Shown: piece after piece, positions 16,101-24,289 of the stretch | How the letters are laid out: the number at the start of each line of letters is the position of its first letter | How positions within the stretch are numbered: position 1 is the stretch's first letter | From: CAYGVT01 sp964353355 | GTDB taxonomy: Archaea > Thermoplasmatota > DTKX01 > GCA-020343715 | Reading direction: 5' to 3' | Assembly: GCA_964353355.1 (NCBI GenBank) | Contig: CAYGVT010000019.1 | Coordinates: 1-31,728, forward strand | DNA: 31,728 nt | Position numbers and translations under genes: made by a program | Notes under the pieces: generated by a model | Told to the model about the DNA's origin: nothing | What the model saw: the letters and a program-made list of their open reading frames with translations, nothing else | Databases searched by the model: none

Positions 16101-16512
16101 CCTCATCGAGGGGAGCACGTTCACCGGGGGGGCCCGGGCCTATGCGTGCTACGGCATCGATGTGGTGCTGACGGGCTCCCCACGCTGGGGCGAGTACCAC
16201 TGGACCATCGTCGGTGGCGAGGCCAGGGAGCGCAGCCCACAGCCCTCCCTCGGTGGTGCTCTCGAGGAGCTATACGGCCAATACAACGCGGTCGGCCTCT
16301 GGCCGACGTCAAGCGAGATGTCGACCGACAGGTGTGCCGTCGCCATCGTCCATGCTAGCGACGAATATTTCAACGTGCCTCTCGTGTGGTTCCAGAACCT
16401 CCCCGTGGACGTCGGGCGCGCCGAGATAACAGTGCCGCGATGGCCCGACGTCGACGACATGCTCGTCAACTTCAGGGACGGGCGGATATTCTGGGACGGT
16501 GACCCTGGCTAG
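13132..16512 (+). CDS. Membrane-anchored right-handed beta-helix surface protein
   Basis: The protein has 1126 residues. ATG 13132 is chosen because AGGAG lies 6 nt upstream; an in-frame TTG at 13108 has no such support. A basic N-terminus (KRNRR) and a hydrophobic helix near residues 20-40 (LLAMVTILIVAILVTVSTRYILPV) make a signal anchor or signal peptide. The rest is predicted outside the cell. It has repeated short beta-strand units of the parallel beta-helix type (VDCNITV, LRNSTVRVV, IEDTRFVS, LEDCTFRG, LKDTSLVG, MSGCSFRNGSY), in at least two blocks (about 50-520 and 720-1060). A different beta-rich segment sits between them. Unlike the other large surface proteins here, it has no C-terminal TM helix. 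Ligand or enzymatic activity is not evident. Confidence 0.8.
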   Translation: MVITRGKSSGGATKRNRRLLAMVTILIVAILVTVSTRYILPVQDQPEPSADLPERLDGETVQVFNTTTWRGVTGPLRRPVSIEGGGRLELVDCNITVLLEDLVLYGCPFWVRAAGTLVLRNSTVRVVQNPKLATAAYFSNYDGSGVHIQGSPPWMARVVNLVDTERPVLSFDVSWRRQRTDLLVLVQRTAADPLEEVARFGRAGEGYGEWVHCKVDLSTLRGGVCRVVITPWNNDLGAILVSNLTVQEAGGGRLWDSFPTGLLFEDGWTNHFMVPFMDATWRDALWAPLVRSYGDLEVHGSTLAAPAGLPRYLSWDNVDAGPEEYVQELNYLMASKGADLEVMGDLTILDSRVLNVPINLIDSVVAIERCVIEGDAHLMTMTRSPGSIEDTRFVSRERAVPGWLFDDEDTFEGQYLWGLSVADTFGVSPLLIARCAFEGGEVGLELRFAVARLEDCTFRGVAKCAIWERDPFTPLGDWEDIDASNEFLACEGYQYLRTGLCRLEQMAGLDYMTVGWILTSTLTDLSILRMVYLDSVYTDMPSYLHLPTVTVDATGAVQRHTSVRLVLSSDAKREFASIDIDTSSRTVEMGWVEPRSYVPREMMPLLYPDIGPATVRVQGPAGPGVLNISVEITLNALGLALEDPGSLLLAMDGEPPQRLALTGNVSEEDSLCIHKALVRRNLTVSPGSHKVSLSVWNTVLDGELEVWNGSFDVYRVDDGITSDELAGMVCRGEGIVLIDPGVSLDMINIVVEHAGASVLSPSLAFVLGDGSSIRLSGEGSRSSGLDLLMRGNGTFSLEDIECSNLRLEVYNASGHLEDIRCGSLGFTGVGSNVTALRMSVFGDVDYVYCEMSSLAIEGSSLSFTSPGSWTIVLLWGGLTLKDTSLVGTGQNLPLVVSEGSTVLLDSASFSALSPEIFSEWYGWESWPGQYDLEMSGCSFRNGSYLILPGNLSTQPGDGYILVPALSLSAWGNRFFGPGSGVLGDARFMPALIEGSTFTGGARAYACYGIDVVLTGSPRWGEYHWTIVGGEARERSPQPSLGGALEELYGQYNAVGLWPTSSEMSTDRCAVAIVHASDEYFNVPLVWFQNLPVDVGRAEITVPRWPDVDDMLVNFRDGRIFWDGDPG

Positions 16513-16531
16513 CATCTCCCCTGTGTCAAAT

Positions 16532-16547
16532 GCCCATATGGATGGGC
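16532..16547. terminator. Hairpin between convergent genes
   Basis: GCCCAT/ATGGGC flank a 4-nt loop in the 45-bp gap between two convergent stop codons. No T tract follows on either strand, so termination is inferred from position only. Confidence 0.35.
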
Positions 16548-16557
16548 GCGGCCGCAC

Positions 16558-17355
16558 TCACAGCCGACCGACCCTGCGCGCGATGAGCCTCCTCAGCTTC
16601 TCGTAGGTGGGCGGCGGGCCGATGTTCACCGACCTTCCGTCGATGAACAGCGCGTCGGCCTCCCCCCACTCCCTGGCGACGGCCAGGTCCGAGGTGTCGA
16701 TGTGCTGGAAGACCACCCGGTCGCCGAACTCCCCGGCCGCCCGCCTCGCGCGCTCGTGCGTGAGGTTCCCCGCCAGGCACCAGCCATGGTGGAGGCTGGT
16801 GACCACGACCTTGCCGGGGATGCGCTCGGGCACCTTCTTTTGCCTGCCGAACCTCGGGGGCGCGACCCCCTCCTTGAAGGGCTTCCACATCAGCGCGACG
16901 ATGCCCTCCGAGTCGACCTTGCGGTAGCCCTGGCGTTTGAACCACGAGGCTCGCATCCAGACGGGCAGGCGGATGCCCCACGCGACCATGCCGGTGGCGC
17001 CCCGCGCGCGGGCGTCCTCCTCGGCCGCCCTCAGCAGGGCCGCGCCCACGCCCTTGCCCTGGAAGTTCCCCCTGTCGTCCTTGAAGGGGGGGACCCAGAT
17101 GCAAAGCACGTAGAACGAGCCCTCGCCGCCCTCCAGGAGCACCTGGTCCCGTGGCACGTACTGCACCATGCCCACGGGGCGACCGCCCTCGACGGCGACC
17201 TTGGCCCCCAGGCCCCTGTCCTTGGCCTTTTCGTACCACTGCCGCCTGTGCGGCCCGGCCTCCTTCGCCTGGGCCTCGCGGTCCTCGAGGCACACGCAGA
17301 ACAGATCCGCGTGCTCGGGCCCCACGTCCACTATCTCTACCACGCCAAGCACCAC
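16558..17355 (-). CDS. GNAT acetyltransferase fused to a YoaP/thioredoxin-like domain
   Basis: The protein has about 265 residues from GTG 17355 (GTG 17352 equally possible); a longer in-frame extension to 17844 overlaps other genes and lacks homologous features. Residues about 1-160 fit GNAT: GAKVAVEGGRPVGMVQYVP, then FYVLCIWVPP and the acetyl-CoA loop region QGKGVGAALLRAAEEDARARG, and WFKRQGYRKVD. Residues about 180-265 resemble the YoaP-like/thioredoxin-like partner domain (VVVTSLHHGWCLAGNLTHERARRAA, ALFIDGRSVNIGPPPTYEKLRRLI). It has one Cys (WC-x2-N) where thioredoxins have two, so redox activity is doubtful. Substrate unknown. It is divergent from the small conserved gene at 17476. Confidence 0.8.
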   Translation of the reverse strand: MVLGVVEIVDVGPEHADLFCVCLEDREAQAKEAGPHRRQWYEKAKDRGLGAKVAVEGGRPVGMVQYVPRDQVLLEGGEGSFYVLCIWVPPFKDDRGNFQGKGVGAALLRAAEEDARARGATGMVAWGIRLPVWMRASWFKRQGYRKVDSEGIVALMWKPFKEGVAPPRFGRQKKVPERIPGKVVVTSLHHGWCLAGNLTHERARRAAGEFGDRVVFQHIDTSDLAVAREWGEADALFIDGRSVNIGPPPTYEKLRRLIARRVGRL

Positions 17356-17444
17356 CCTTGGACGGGGGAGGGAGGGGCGACCGTCCATATCCCACTTTCG
17401 GGGAGGGGCCTGTGAATGTGCCCTTGGCGTCCGCGAATCGCAAC

Positions 17445-17450
17445 GATTAT
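17445..17450 (+). promoter_or_regulatory. Possible promoter of the small protein/tandem-GNAT pair
   Basis: GATTAT lies centred about 28 bp before ATG 17476 in an otherwise GC-rich stretch, consistent with a leaderless start. Confidence 0.35.
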
Positions 17451-17475
17451 CCGTCCTGGGCGCATTCGCCGCGCC

Positions 17476-17646
17476 ATGAAGGGCGTCAACGCGGAGTGGC
17501 ACAAGGCCCACCGCATGCCCAGGAACCCGACGCTGGAGCAGCGCATCGAGTGGCACCTCGAGCACCGCGAGGTGTGCGGTTGCCGGCCCCCGCCCGAGGG
17601 GCTCGTCGAGGAGCTGGACAGGCGGAAGACCAGGACCGATAGATAG
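17476..17646 (+). CDS. Conserved small His/Cys protein (56 residues)
   Basis: It begins MKGVNAEWHKAHRMPRNPTLEQR and contains IEWHLEHREVCGCRPPP. Short proteins with this EWH/HRMP...WHLEH...CxCRP pattern seem familiar as a conserved archaeal and bacterial hypothetical family, but I cannot name a function. The CGC pair and histidines might bind metal. The longer in-frame start at 17416 adds residues outside the conserved core. The gene ends 1 bp before the ATG of the tandem GNAT gene, so the two are almost certainly co-translated. Confidence 0.7.
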   Translation: MKGVNAEWHKAHRMPRNPTLEQRIEWHLEHREVCGCRPPPEGLVEELDRRKTRTDR

Positions 17647-17647
17647 G

Positions 17648-18721
17648 ATGACGAAGCACCCTCTGGGCGAGATGGCGGACGGAACGGTGTCGATGGATAT
17701 GACCGAGGAGCAATCAAGGCAGACGGAGGGGACGCCCGGCCTGCCGGCCATCGAGGGCCTGGTGATGCGCACCTGCCGCGGCGAGGGGGACCTGCCCGAG
17801 CTCGTCCGGGTGAGCCGCGCAAGCCAGCTCGCCGACTCCGTCACATGGCACTACTCGGTCGAGAAGCTCGCCAACGAGCTTGCCCACACGCCCGGCCTCG
17901 ACCCCTCCAGGGACGTGCTCGTGGTCGAGGTCGCGACGCGCGTCGTCGGGTGGGGCCTGGTCTCCTGCCGCGACGAGGAGACGGGTGGGCGCCTCTACCA
18001 CAACTACACCCATCTTGTCCCCGAGTGGCGCGGCAGGGGCATCATGCACGCGATGCAGCGGTGGCTCGAGGACCGCGCCGCGCGCATCGACGCCGGACGC
18101 CCCTCGGGCGCCCCGCCGTCCCTGCTGAGCGTCTGGGCCACGGACTCGCAGCTCCCCAGGCTCGCCGTGCTCCGGGACTTCGGCTACCGCCCGGTCAGGT
18201 ACTTCCTCGAGATGGAGCGGGACCTGACACAGCCCATCCCCGAGCCCCCCCTGCCCGAAGGGCTCACCGTGCGCCCGGTCCGCCCCCACGAGCACCGCCG
18301 CGTCTTCACGGCCCTGGTCGAGGCCGACCGCGAGGCGTGGGGCCAGGTCAAGCAGACCGAGGCGGACTACGAGCGCTTCATTGGCCGCCCCATGACCGAC
18401 CCCTCGCTCTGGACCGTCGCGTGGGACGGGGACGAGCCCGCGGGCATGGTCCTGGGCTGGATAGACCACGAGGAGAATGGGCAGAACGGCCGTCTCGTGG
18501 GCTACACCGAGGACATAGCGGTGCTCCCCCCCTACAGGCGCAGGGGGCTCGCGCGCGCGCTGCTCGCGCGCAACATGGCCCTGATGCGCGAGCGCGGGAT
18601 GACGGTGGCCAACCTGGGGGTGGATTCCGAGAACCCCTCCGGGGCGACGCGCCTCTACGAGGGCATGGGGTTCAGGGCCGTGCGGAGGTACACAGTCCAC
18701 CGCAAGCCCCTGGGCGGGTGA
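17648..18721 (+). CDS. Tandem two-domain GNAT acetyltransferase
   Basis: The protein has 357 residues (in-frame ATGs at about 17678 and 17693 could shorten it). Two GNAT domains lie in tandem. In the first (about 40-190) the acetyl-CoA loop reads VPEWRGRGIMHAMQRWL. In the second (about 205-355) it reads LPPYRRRGLARALLARNM and is followed by NLGVDSENPSGATRLYEGMGFRAVRRY, the classic GNAT C-terminus. The arrangement recalls mycothiol-synthase-like tandem GNATs, but sequence alone does not give a substrate. The second domain looks the more canonical. It is coupled to the 56-residue protein upstream. Confidence 0.85.
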   Translation: MTKHPLGEMADGTVSMDMTEEQSRQTEGTPGLPAIEGLVMRTCRGEGDLPELVRVSRASQLADSVTWHYSVEKLANELAHTPGLDPSRDVLVVEVATRVVGWGLVSCRDEETGGRLYHNYTHLVPEWRGRGIMHAMQRWLEDRAARIDAGRPSGAPPSLLSVWATDSQLPRLAVLRDFGYRPVRYFLEMERDLTQPIPEPPLPEGLTVRPVRPHEHRRVFTALVEADREAWGQVKQTEADYERFIGRPMTDPSLWTVAWDGDEPAGMVLGWIDHEENGQNGRLVGYTEDIAVLPPYRRRGLARALLARNMALMRERGMTVANLGVDSENPSGATRLYEGMGFRAVRRYTVHRKPLGG

Positions 18722-18984
18722 CGGGTATCTGTCCGGCCATAAGGACGGGGATGCCACTGGGAGAGCACATGGTGTGACATTATTCATGAGAATCAGCAAT
18801 GCTCCGGATTTGACGCCTGCAAGGTCGGATTTCGGCATCAACACAGATACGGAATGACACATCGAGACCCATTATCGCCACGAGTGGGCCAGGACCACGC
18901 CCTTGGAGGTGCTCGTCCGAGGGCAGCTGGTGCCGGAATCGTTTGAATCTCCTTTTCTCAAATAATGACTGGCGATTTTCAAAA
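18722..18984. other. Intergenic region without recognised gene
   Basis: I find no plausible small gene, tRNA or clear terminator. GC content falls here compared with the preceding gene and stays lower into the NosD-like gene. Confidence 0.4.
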
Positions 18985-18997
18985 GATTATTATATCG
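18985..18997 (+). promoter_or_regulatory. TATA region of the NosD-like gene
   Basis: An AT-rich run containing TTATTATATCG lies about 55 bp before the ATG at 19048. The expected start of transcription is near 19018-19022, leaving a leader of roughly 25-30 nt, unlike the leaderless genes nearby. Confidence 0.5.
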
Positions 18998-19047
18998 TCT
19001 CATCGTTGTCATCGAGCAGGTCCCATCTGCGATAGGTCGTGTGAGAG

Positions 19048-22000
19048 ATGAGGTCGGCTCGAAGAAATCATCGATTAGTGACGGTCTTGGCTATTGCGGC
19101 CCTCCTGTCGATGACGCTCTCAAGTGTGTGCCCATCATCTGCCGCGGGTCTCACGACCGACACAGATAGGGATGTAGGGGACACCATCCCGACCGGCGAC
19201 CCCGTCATAGACCTTGTCCGCGACTCCGAGGTGCGCGACATGGCGGTCGCTGAGGGGTGGGCTGGTAACGGTACCGCGTCCAATCCCTACATCATCGAGG
19301 GATACGACATCAACGCATCGGGCTTCGACGCGGCGATAGGACTGGCGCGCACGACATGCTACATCGTCATTCGCAACAATACGCTGCATCACGCGTACAG
19401 GAAAATTGCGCTCAGTCTGTCCTACGTCGAGCATGTGTCCATCATGGAGAATCGGATCCACAACAATACCGACTACGGCATCTGCGTCTCGTACTCAGAT
19501 GTCGTCATCACGGGAAATTCCATCGAGGATAATAATATCGGGATTTATTCGTTCTGTGGTTCGGGGAACATCACCAACAACACCCTGCGGGGGAACGACA
19601 AGTATGGGGTCCATGCGGTCGGGGGCGAGCTCCTCCTCGGGAACAATTCCGTCAAGGCTACGCCCGGAGGCACCACGGGCCTCCTGCTCGAGTACATGGT
19701 CTCCTGTCAAGTCGTGGGCAACAACATATCCGAATACATGACCGGTATCTCCGCGAATTATTTCCCCGGGGGCGAGCCGTGGTTCTCGAACAACATCATA
19801 TCAGCCGATGATACGGCAATCGAGCTCGGATGGTCGGACAACGTGACCCTCGAGGGCAACAGAATCACAGCGGGAGCGAAAGGCCTCGAGCTCAGTTCCT
19901 CTAACTGCACGCTCCGCAACAACACGTTCGTCCGGACCGGCATCGACATCCCACCGTGGGATAGTCAACTCGCCTATGATAGCCATCACATTGACAAGTC
20001 GAACAAGCTCGACGGGAAACCGATATTCTATCTGTCGAGCACGAACGACACCGCTGTTTCCGGTGAGTACGGTGAGATCATCCTTGGCAGCTGCACGAAC
20101 GTCTCGGTGTCCAACCTGAATATCAGCTGGGCCTTCTACGGGATGTACATCGGCTGGTGCAAGGGCATCAACGTCACCGCGAACGAATTCGACAGTCCCA
20201 TCCGCACCCTGCTCATGGTCGAGCATTCCGTGGATTGCCGGATTGCCAATAACACGGTGCACCATAGGACCAAGATTGAATTTCAACACGATCCGCTACG
20301 CAGTATCCTTGCAGACAACACGCTCAATGACACTCAAATCTACATGTGGTACGCGGATGCCGTGAGCATCGTCAATAACACCATGACGAATTCAACGCCG
20401 AGGGCCATCAGCGTCGGACAATCCCATGAAATCAAGATAGTCGACAACAATGTGACGGTCACGAACCCCGGGGACTCTCCATGGGACACGACCGACCAAG
20501 CCCTCTTCATCGGGAACTCCAAACGCTCGTGGGTCAGGAACAACGAGTTCCATGGGGCCGGCGTCTTCGTGAGCGGGAATCTCAAGACCGTGGACACACA
20601 GCTCTGGAACGATTCCAACACCCTGAACGGTAAGCCAATCATCTACAGGCAGAACGCGACGGGGATCCTTGCCCAGGGCGATTACGGTCAGGTGCTGCTC
20701 GTCAACTGTTCGAGATACACAATCGAGAAGCTGAATTTCTCGAGGACGAGCTATCCCATCATTGTCTACAAGAGCAGCCAGGTCACGCTCAAGGACATCG
20801 GGTTCAAGAACACCACGAGGGTAGCGGTACATGTACAGGATTCCAGTCTGGTGAAAATCGTCGATTGCACATTCCTTGGCATGGAGGATATAATGGTCTA
20901 CATGTACAACTCCAAGGATTCGACGGTGAGCGGCAACACCTACACCGATGTGGACAGGGCGATGTTCATCGAGAGCTGCACGAACGTGACCATCGAGAAG
21001 AACTTCATCAATGTGACGAAGGGGAATGCCGTCAGACTCTACAGCAGCACATCTTGCACGTTCCGGACCAACCAGGTCGAGAACGCCACCAGCTACGCTC
21101 TATGGGTGGGGGGTAGCTCCAATGTGGTGCACAACAATTCCTTCATCAACAATAATAAGAATGCGAGCAGCGGCAAGGTCGAGAACCCCCAGTGCAGGGA
21201 CGACTCGGGCACGAGCACCAAGTGGGACCTGGACAAGAAGGGCAACTATTGGTCCGAGTACACCACCAGGTATCCCGACGCCGACAACGATGGCACGGTC
21301 TGGAACCAGTCCTACGGCCTGGCGGGCTCCCCCACGAACTACGATAATTACCCGCTCGTGAAGCTCGTCGACTGGATCCCGCCAGACGTGGCGGCAGTCA
21401 AGGACATCACGATCAAGGTGGGGGAGACTGCCCACCTCGTGGGAAGCGCCACGGACAACATCGGGATCGTCAACTGGATCTGGAGCTTCACCTATCAGGG
21501 GAACCCCGTGACCCTTACCGGCCAGACCGCCTCGTACACCTTCCAGGTGGCGGGCATCTACTCCGCCGAGCTGATCGTCTACGATGCGGCCGGCAACCGC
21601 GCCAGTGTCAAGTTCACCATCACCGTCAAGGAGGTCAACCTGCCGGTCTTCGGACAGGACAGCACTCCCAGGACAGGGACGACCGGTGAGGCACTGACCT
21701 TCAAGATAGCCGTCACGGACGATTCCGCCGTCTCGAGGGTCTCCCTGGTCATGTGGTATGGGAGCTCCACCGCAAGGCCCCGGCTCGACATGGCCCGGTT
21801 CTCCGGTACGCCCGACAATGGCATCTGGTCCTATTCCATCACACTCCCCCAGTACTCCATCGAGCAGCTGAACTACGCGTTCATCGCGGTGGACAGATGG
21901 GGCAATACGAGGACCAGCGCCGACAGGAACGTGACGGTGCTGGACAATGACCTGCCCTCCCTCGCATTCATTGCCCCCACCCAGGGAGGAACCGGCAACC

Positions 22001-24195
22001 TGGTGCAGTTCCTCGCGAACACGACGGACAACATCGGGGTGGGAGGGGTCTTCCTCGAATACTGGCAGGGCGTGGCCTATCCGGAGGCCGCGAACGCCAC
22101 GCTGGTCCCGATGGACCTGACGGGCGCCTCCGGGAACGGGACCTACGTCCTGAACATGACACTCGCATCGAACAGCACAGCGACTTTCAACTACCACCTG
22201 AAGGTCGTCGACCTGTCCAGCAACTGGCAAATAAGTGAGACTCAGAGCATTGACGTTCTCGATGATGACAGGACGGAACTGGGCCCCGATGGCTCCGATG
22301 CCGTTGGTACGACCGGGGACGACTTCTCCTTCCGTATCGGCGTGTCCGATAACATAGGGGTCTCGGATGTCAGGGTCGTGTACTGGAGGACCGGGGGAGC
22401 GCCAGCCAACCTTACGATGGCCCGCGAGCAGGGGCAACTGGTCGGGAACGGCACCTATCTGCTGGCCGTGAGCCTTCCTTCCTATTCCATCGCCGGTCTG
22501 CACTACTACTTCGAGGCGAATGATACATGGGGCAACTGGAACAGGACCATGGTGATGGACATAGACATCATCGACGACGACGGGCCCGTCATCGAGGTCC
22601 ACACGGACGCCATCAACCCGACCACCGGGGACGAACTCGAGTTCTCGGCCACGGTGCAGGACGTCTTCGGTGTGGACCGGGTCTGTGTCATCTACTGGTT
22701 TGGTGACGATACGACCATCGCCACGAATGCGACGATGGTCCCGCGAGACGTGACGGGCATCGGTAACGGAACGTACATCCTCAGCGGCATCATGGTCGGT
22801 CACGACCTCGCACCCCTGAACTATCGCATCCTGGCATTGGATGTCCACGGGAACTGGAACGGGACCGACCAATTGTGGGCCGAGGTCATCGATAACGACC
22901 TGCCAGAGGTCCTCGAGGACCTTTCCGATAATGATGGCACGACCGGTGATGGTCTGCGGCTCTCGATATCCGTCCGGGACAACATCGGGATCGGACAGGT
23001 CTGGGTTGTCCATTCGAGGGAGGGGACGGGACCGACGCGCGAGGCCATGACGGCAATGGACGTGACGGAGACGGGGAACGGCATCTACTCCATCGTCATC
23101 AAGGTCCCCATCGACTACGTGGGAGGGATCCGATATGCGTTCAATGTCTCGGACACCTCGGGCAATCACGTCGAGTCGGTGGAGGTCGTCTTGGTCATAC
23201 GGGACAATGACCCGCCATGGATCGAGGACAGGACGGACGAGAGGCCGATAGTGGGCCTTGACCTGATGTTCGTTGTCGAGGTCTGGGACAACATCGACCT
23301 CGGAGAGGTCCTTCTGGAGTACAGGTATGGTGACCAGGACCCGCAGACCGTGGCCATGGAAGGAAACGGCGTGTTCACGTTCACGATCGGTATCCCCAGG
23401 GACCTCCCTGTGGGCGACCGCGTCATGCGCTATCGGTACCACGCGGTGGACGGGGTGGGCAATCCGAATACCTCGGCCTACCGTGAGGTCATATCGGTCA
23501 ACCCTCCCCCGGTCATCGGCGCGGTCCAGATCTGGACCGTGACCGAGGAAACGGATTCGCAGTTCGACCTTTCCGATTATATCGAGGACCTGAACGATCC
23601 CGACTCGGGCCTCGTATTGACCTGCGATCACGAGGGTATATCGGTGGATGGGCTGGTCCTTCAGGCGAGATTCGAGGAATGGAGGCCGGACATGGTGATA
23701 GGGATATCGGTATCGGATGGCGAACTTCTCACCATGACGAACATCACAATCAGGGTGCTGAACGTCAATGACCCGCCATTCTCGCCCATCATCCTCTCCC
23801 CCATGAACCAGACCAAGTACGTCGCAGGGGAAGCCGTCAACCTCACCGCCGAGGTCTGGGACCCGGATATCCCCGCAGGGGACATCCTGACGATATCCTG
23901 GTCATCCGACATCATCGGTGCTCTCGGTTCGACGACCCATAGCGAGAACGAGACGATATCGGTGGACGACCTGCCCGTCGGCGTCCATCGGATCACCTGC
24001 ACGGTCACTGACGACGATGAGAGTCGGTCAGCATGGGTGACAATCGAGGTGGTGGAGCCCCAGGTGGTCCCTCCCTCCAAGCCATCTCCATTTGCCATCG
24101 GTCCGATCATGTTGATCGCATTGGTCCTATTGGCTTTGTGTGTGGTCATTGCCGTGGTCGCCCGCCTTCGGGCGGGCAGGAAAGAGTCCGGATGA
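19048..24195 (+). CDS. Giant NosD-type beta-helix surface protein with Ig-like repeats and C-terminal TM anchor
   Basis: The protein has 1715 residues; a stop codon two codons upstream fixes ATG 19048 as the first possible start. A signal peptide (1-33) is followed by a NosD/CASH parallel beta-helix (about 60-775). It opens with NGTASNPYIIEGYDIN, has repeats such as NNTLHHAYRKIALSLS and NRIHNNTDYGICVS, two KLDGKPIFYLSS / TLNGKPIIYRQN modules, and the closing GNYWSEYTTRYPDADNDG...NYDNYPLVKLVDW. Then come a PKD-like domain, about six Ig-like repeats of about 105 residues joined by DNDLP/DDDGP linkers (860-1490), a cadherin-like unit, a last Ig-like unit, a TM helix (about 1681-1705) and a basic tail. 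Asn-X-Ser/Thr sites are abundant. The likely role is structural, adhesive or polysaccharide binding outside the cell. Confidence 0.88.
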   Translation: MRSARRNHRLVTVLAIAALLSMTLSSVCPSSAAGLTTDTDRDVGDTIPTGDPVIDLVRDSEVRDMAVAEGWAGNGTASNPYIIEGYDINASGFDAAIGLARTTCYIVIRNNTLHHAYRKIALSLSYVEHVSIMENRIHNNTDYGICVSYSDVVITGNSIEDNNIGIYSFCGSGNITNNTLRGNDKYGVHAVGGELLLGNNSVKATPGGTTGLLLEYMVSCQVVGNNISEYMTGISANYFPGGEPWFSNNIISADDTAIELGWSDNVTLEGNRITAGAKGLELSSSNCTLRNNTFVRTGIDIPPWDSQLAYDSHHIDKSNKLDGKPIFYLSSTNDTAVSGEYGEIILGSCTNVSVSNLNISWAFYGMYIGWCKGINVTANEFDSPIRTLLMVEHSVDCRIANNTVHHRTKIEFQHDPLRSILADNTLNDTQIYMWYADAVSIVNNTMTNSTPRAISVGQSHEIKIVDNNVTVTNPGDSPWDTTDQALFIGNSKRSWVRNNEFHGAGVFVSGNLKTVDTQLWNDSNTLNGKPIIYRQNATGILAQGDYGQVLLVNCSRYTIEKLNFSRTSYPIIVYKSSQVTLKDIGFKNTTRVAVHVQDSSLVKIVDCTFLGMEDIMVYMYNSKDSTVSGNTYTDVDRAMFIESCTNVTIEKNFINVTKGNAVRLYSSTSCTFRTNQVENATSYALWVGGSSNVVHNNSFINNNKNASSGKVENPQCRDDSGTSTKWDLDKKGNYWSEYTTRYPDADNDGTVWNQSYGLAGSPTNYDNYPLVKLVDWIPPDVAAVKDITIKVGETAHLVGSATDNIGIVNWIWSFTYQGNPVTLTGQTASYTFQVAGIYSAELIVYDAAGNRASVKFTITVKEVNLPVFGQDSTPRTGTTGEALTFKIAVTDDSAVSRVSLVMWYGSSTARPRLDMARFSGTPDNGIWSYSITLPQYSIEQLNYAFIAVDRWGNTRTSADRNVTVLDNDLPSLAFIAPTQGGTGNLVQFLANTTDNIGVGGVFLEYWQGVAYPEAANATLVPMDLTGASGNGTYVLNMTLASNSTATFNYHLKVVDLSSNWQISETQSIDVLDDDRTELGPDGSDAVGTTGDDFSFRIGVSDNIGVSDVRVVYWRTGGAPANLTMAREQGQLVGNGTYLLAVSLPSYSIAGLHYYFEANDTWGNWNRTMVMDIDIIDDDGPVIEVHTDAINPTTGDELEFSATVQDVFGVDRVCVIYWFGDDTTIATNATMVPRDVTGIGNGTYILSGIMVGHDLAPLNYRILALDVHGNWNGTDQLWAEVIDNDLPEVLEDLSDNDGTTGDGLRLSISVRDNIGIGQVWVVHSREGTGPTREAMTAMDVTETGNGIYSIVIKVPIDYVGGIRYAFNVSDTSGNHVESVEVVLVIRDNDPPWIEDRTDERPIVGLDLMFVVEVWDNIDLGEVLLEYRYGDQDPQTVAMEGNGVFTFTIGIPRDLPVGDRVMRYRYHAVDGVGNPNTSAYREVISVNPPPVIGAVQIWTVTEETDSQFDLSDYIEDLNDPDSGLVLTCDHEGISVDGLVLQARFEEWRPDMVIGISVSDGELLTMTNITIRVLNVNDPPFSPIILSPMNQTKYVAGEAVNLTAEVWDPDIPAGDILTISWSSDIIGALGSTTHSENETISVDDLPVGVHRITCTVTDDDESRSAWVTIEVVEPQVVPPSKPSPFAIGPIMLIALVLLALCVVIAVVARLRAGRKESG

Positions 24196-24270
24196 TCGGA
24201 CGGGTGATGGGCGTCGTCCGTCGTACTCCGGTGTCTTGCCCATCGTCAGGGCCGGTTCCAGCGCGTTCAC

Positions 24271-24283
24271 CGGGGTTTTTTCT
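24271..24283 (+). terminator. Oligo-T terminator after the NosD-like gene
   Basis: A T6 run at 24276-24281 follows a GC-rich segment 80 bp past the stop codon. Archaeal termination needs mainly a U tract, so this fits. The next gene converges from the right, starting (3' end) at 24290. Confidence 0.5.
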
Positions 24284-24289
24284 TCCGGC

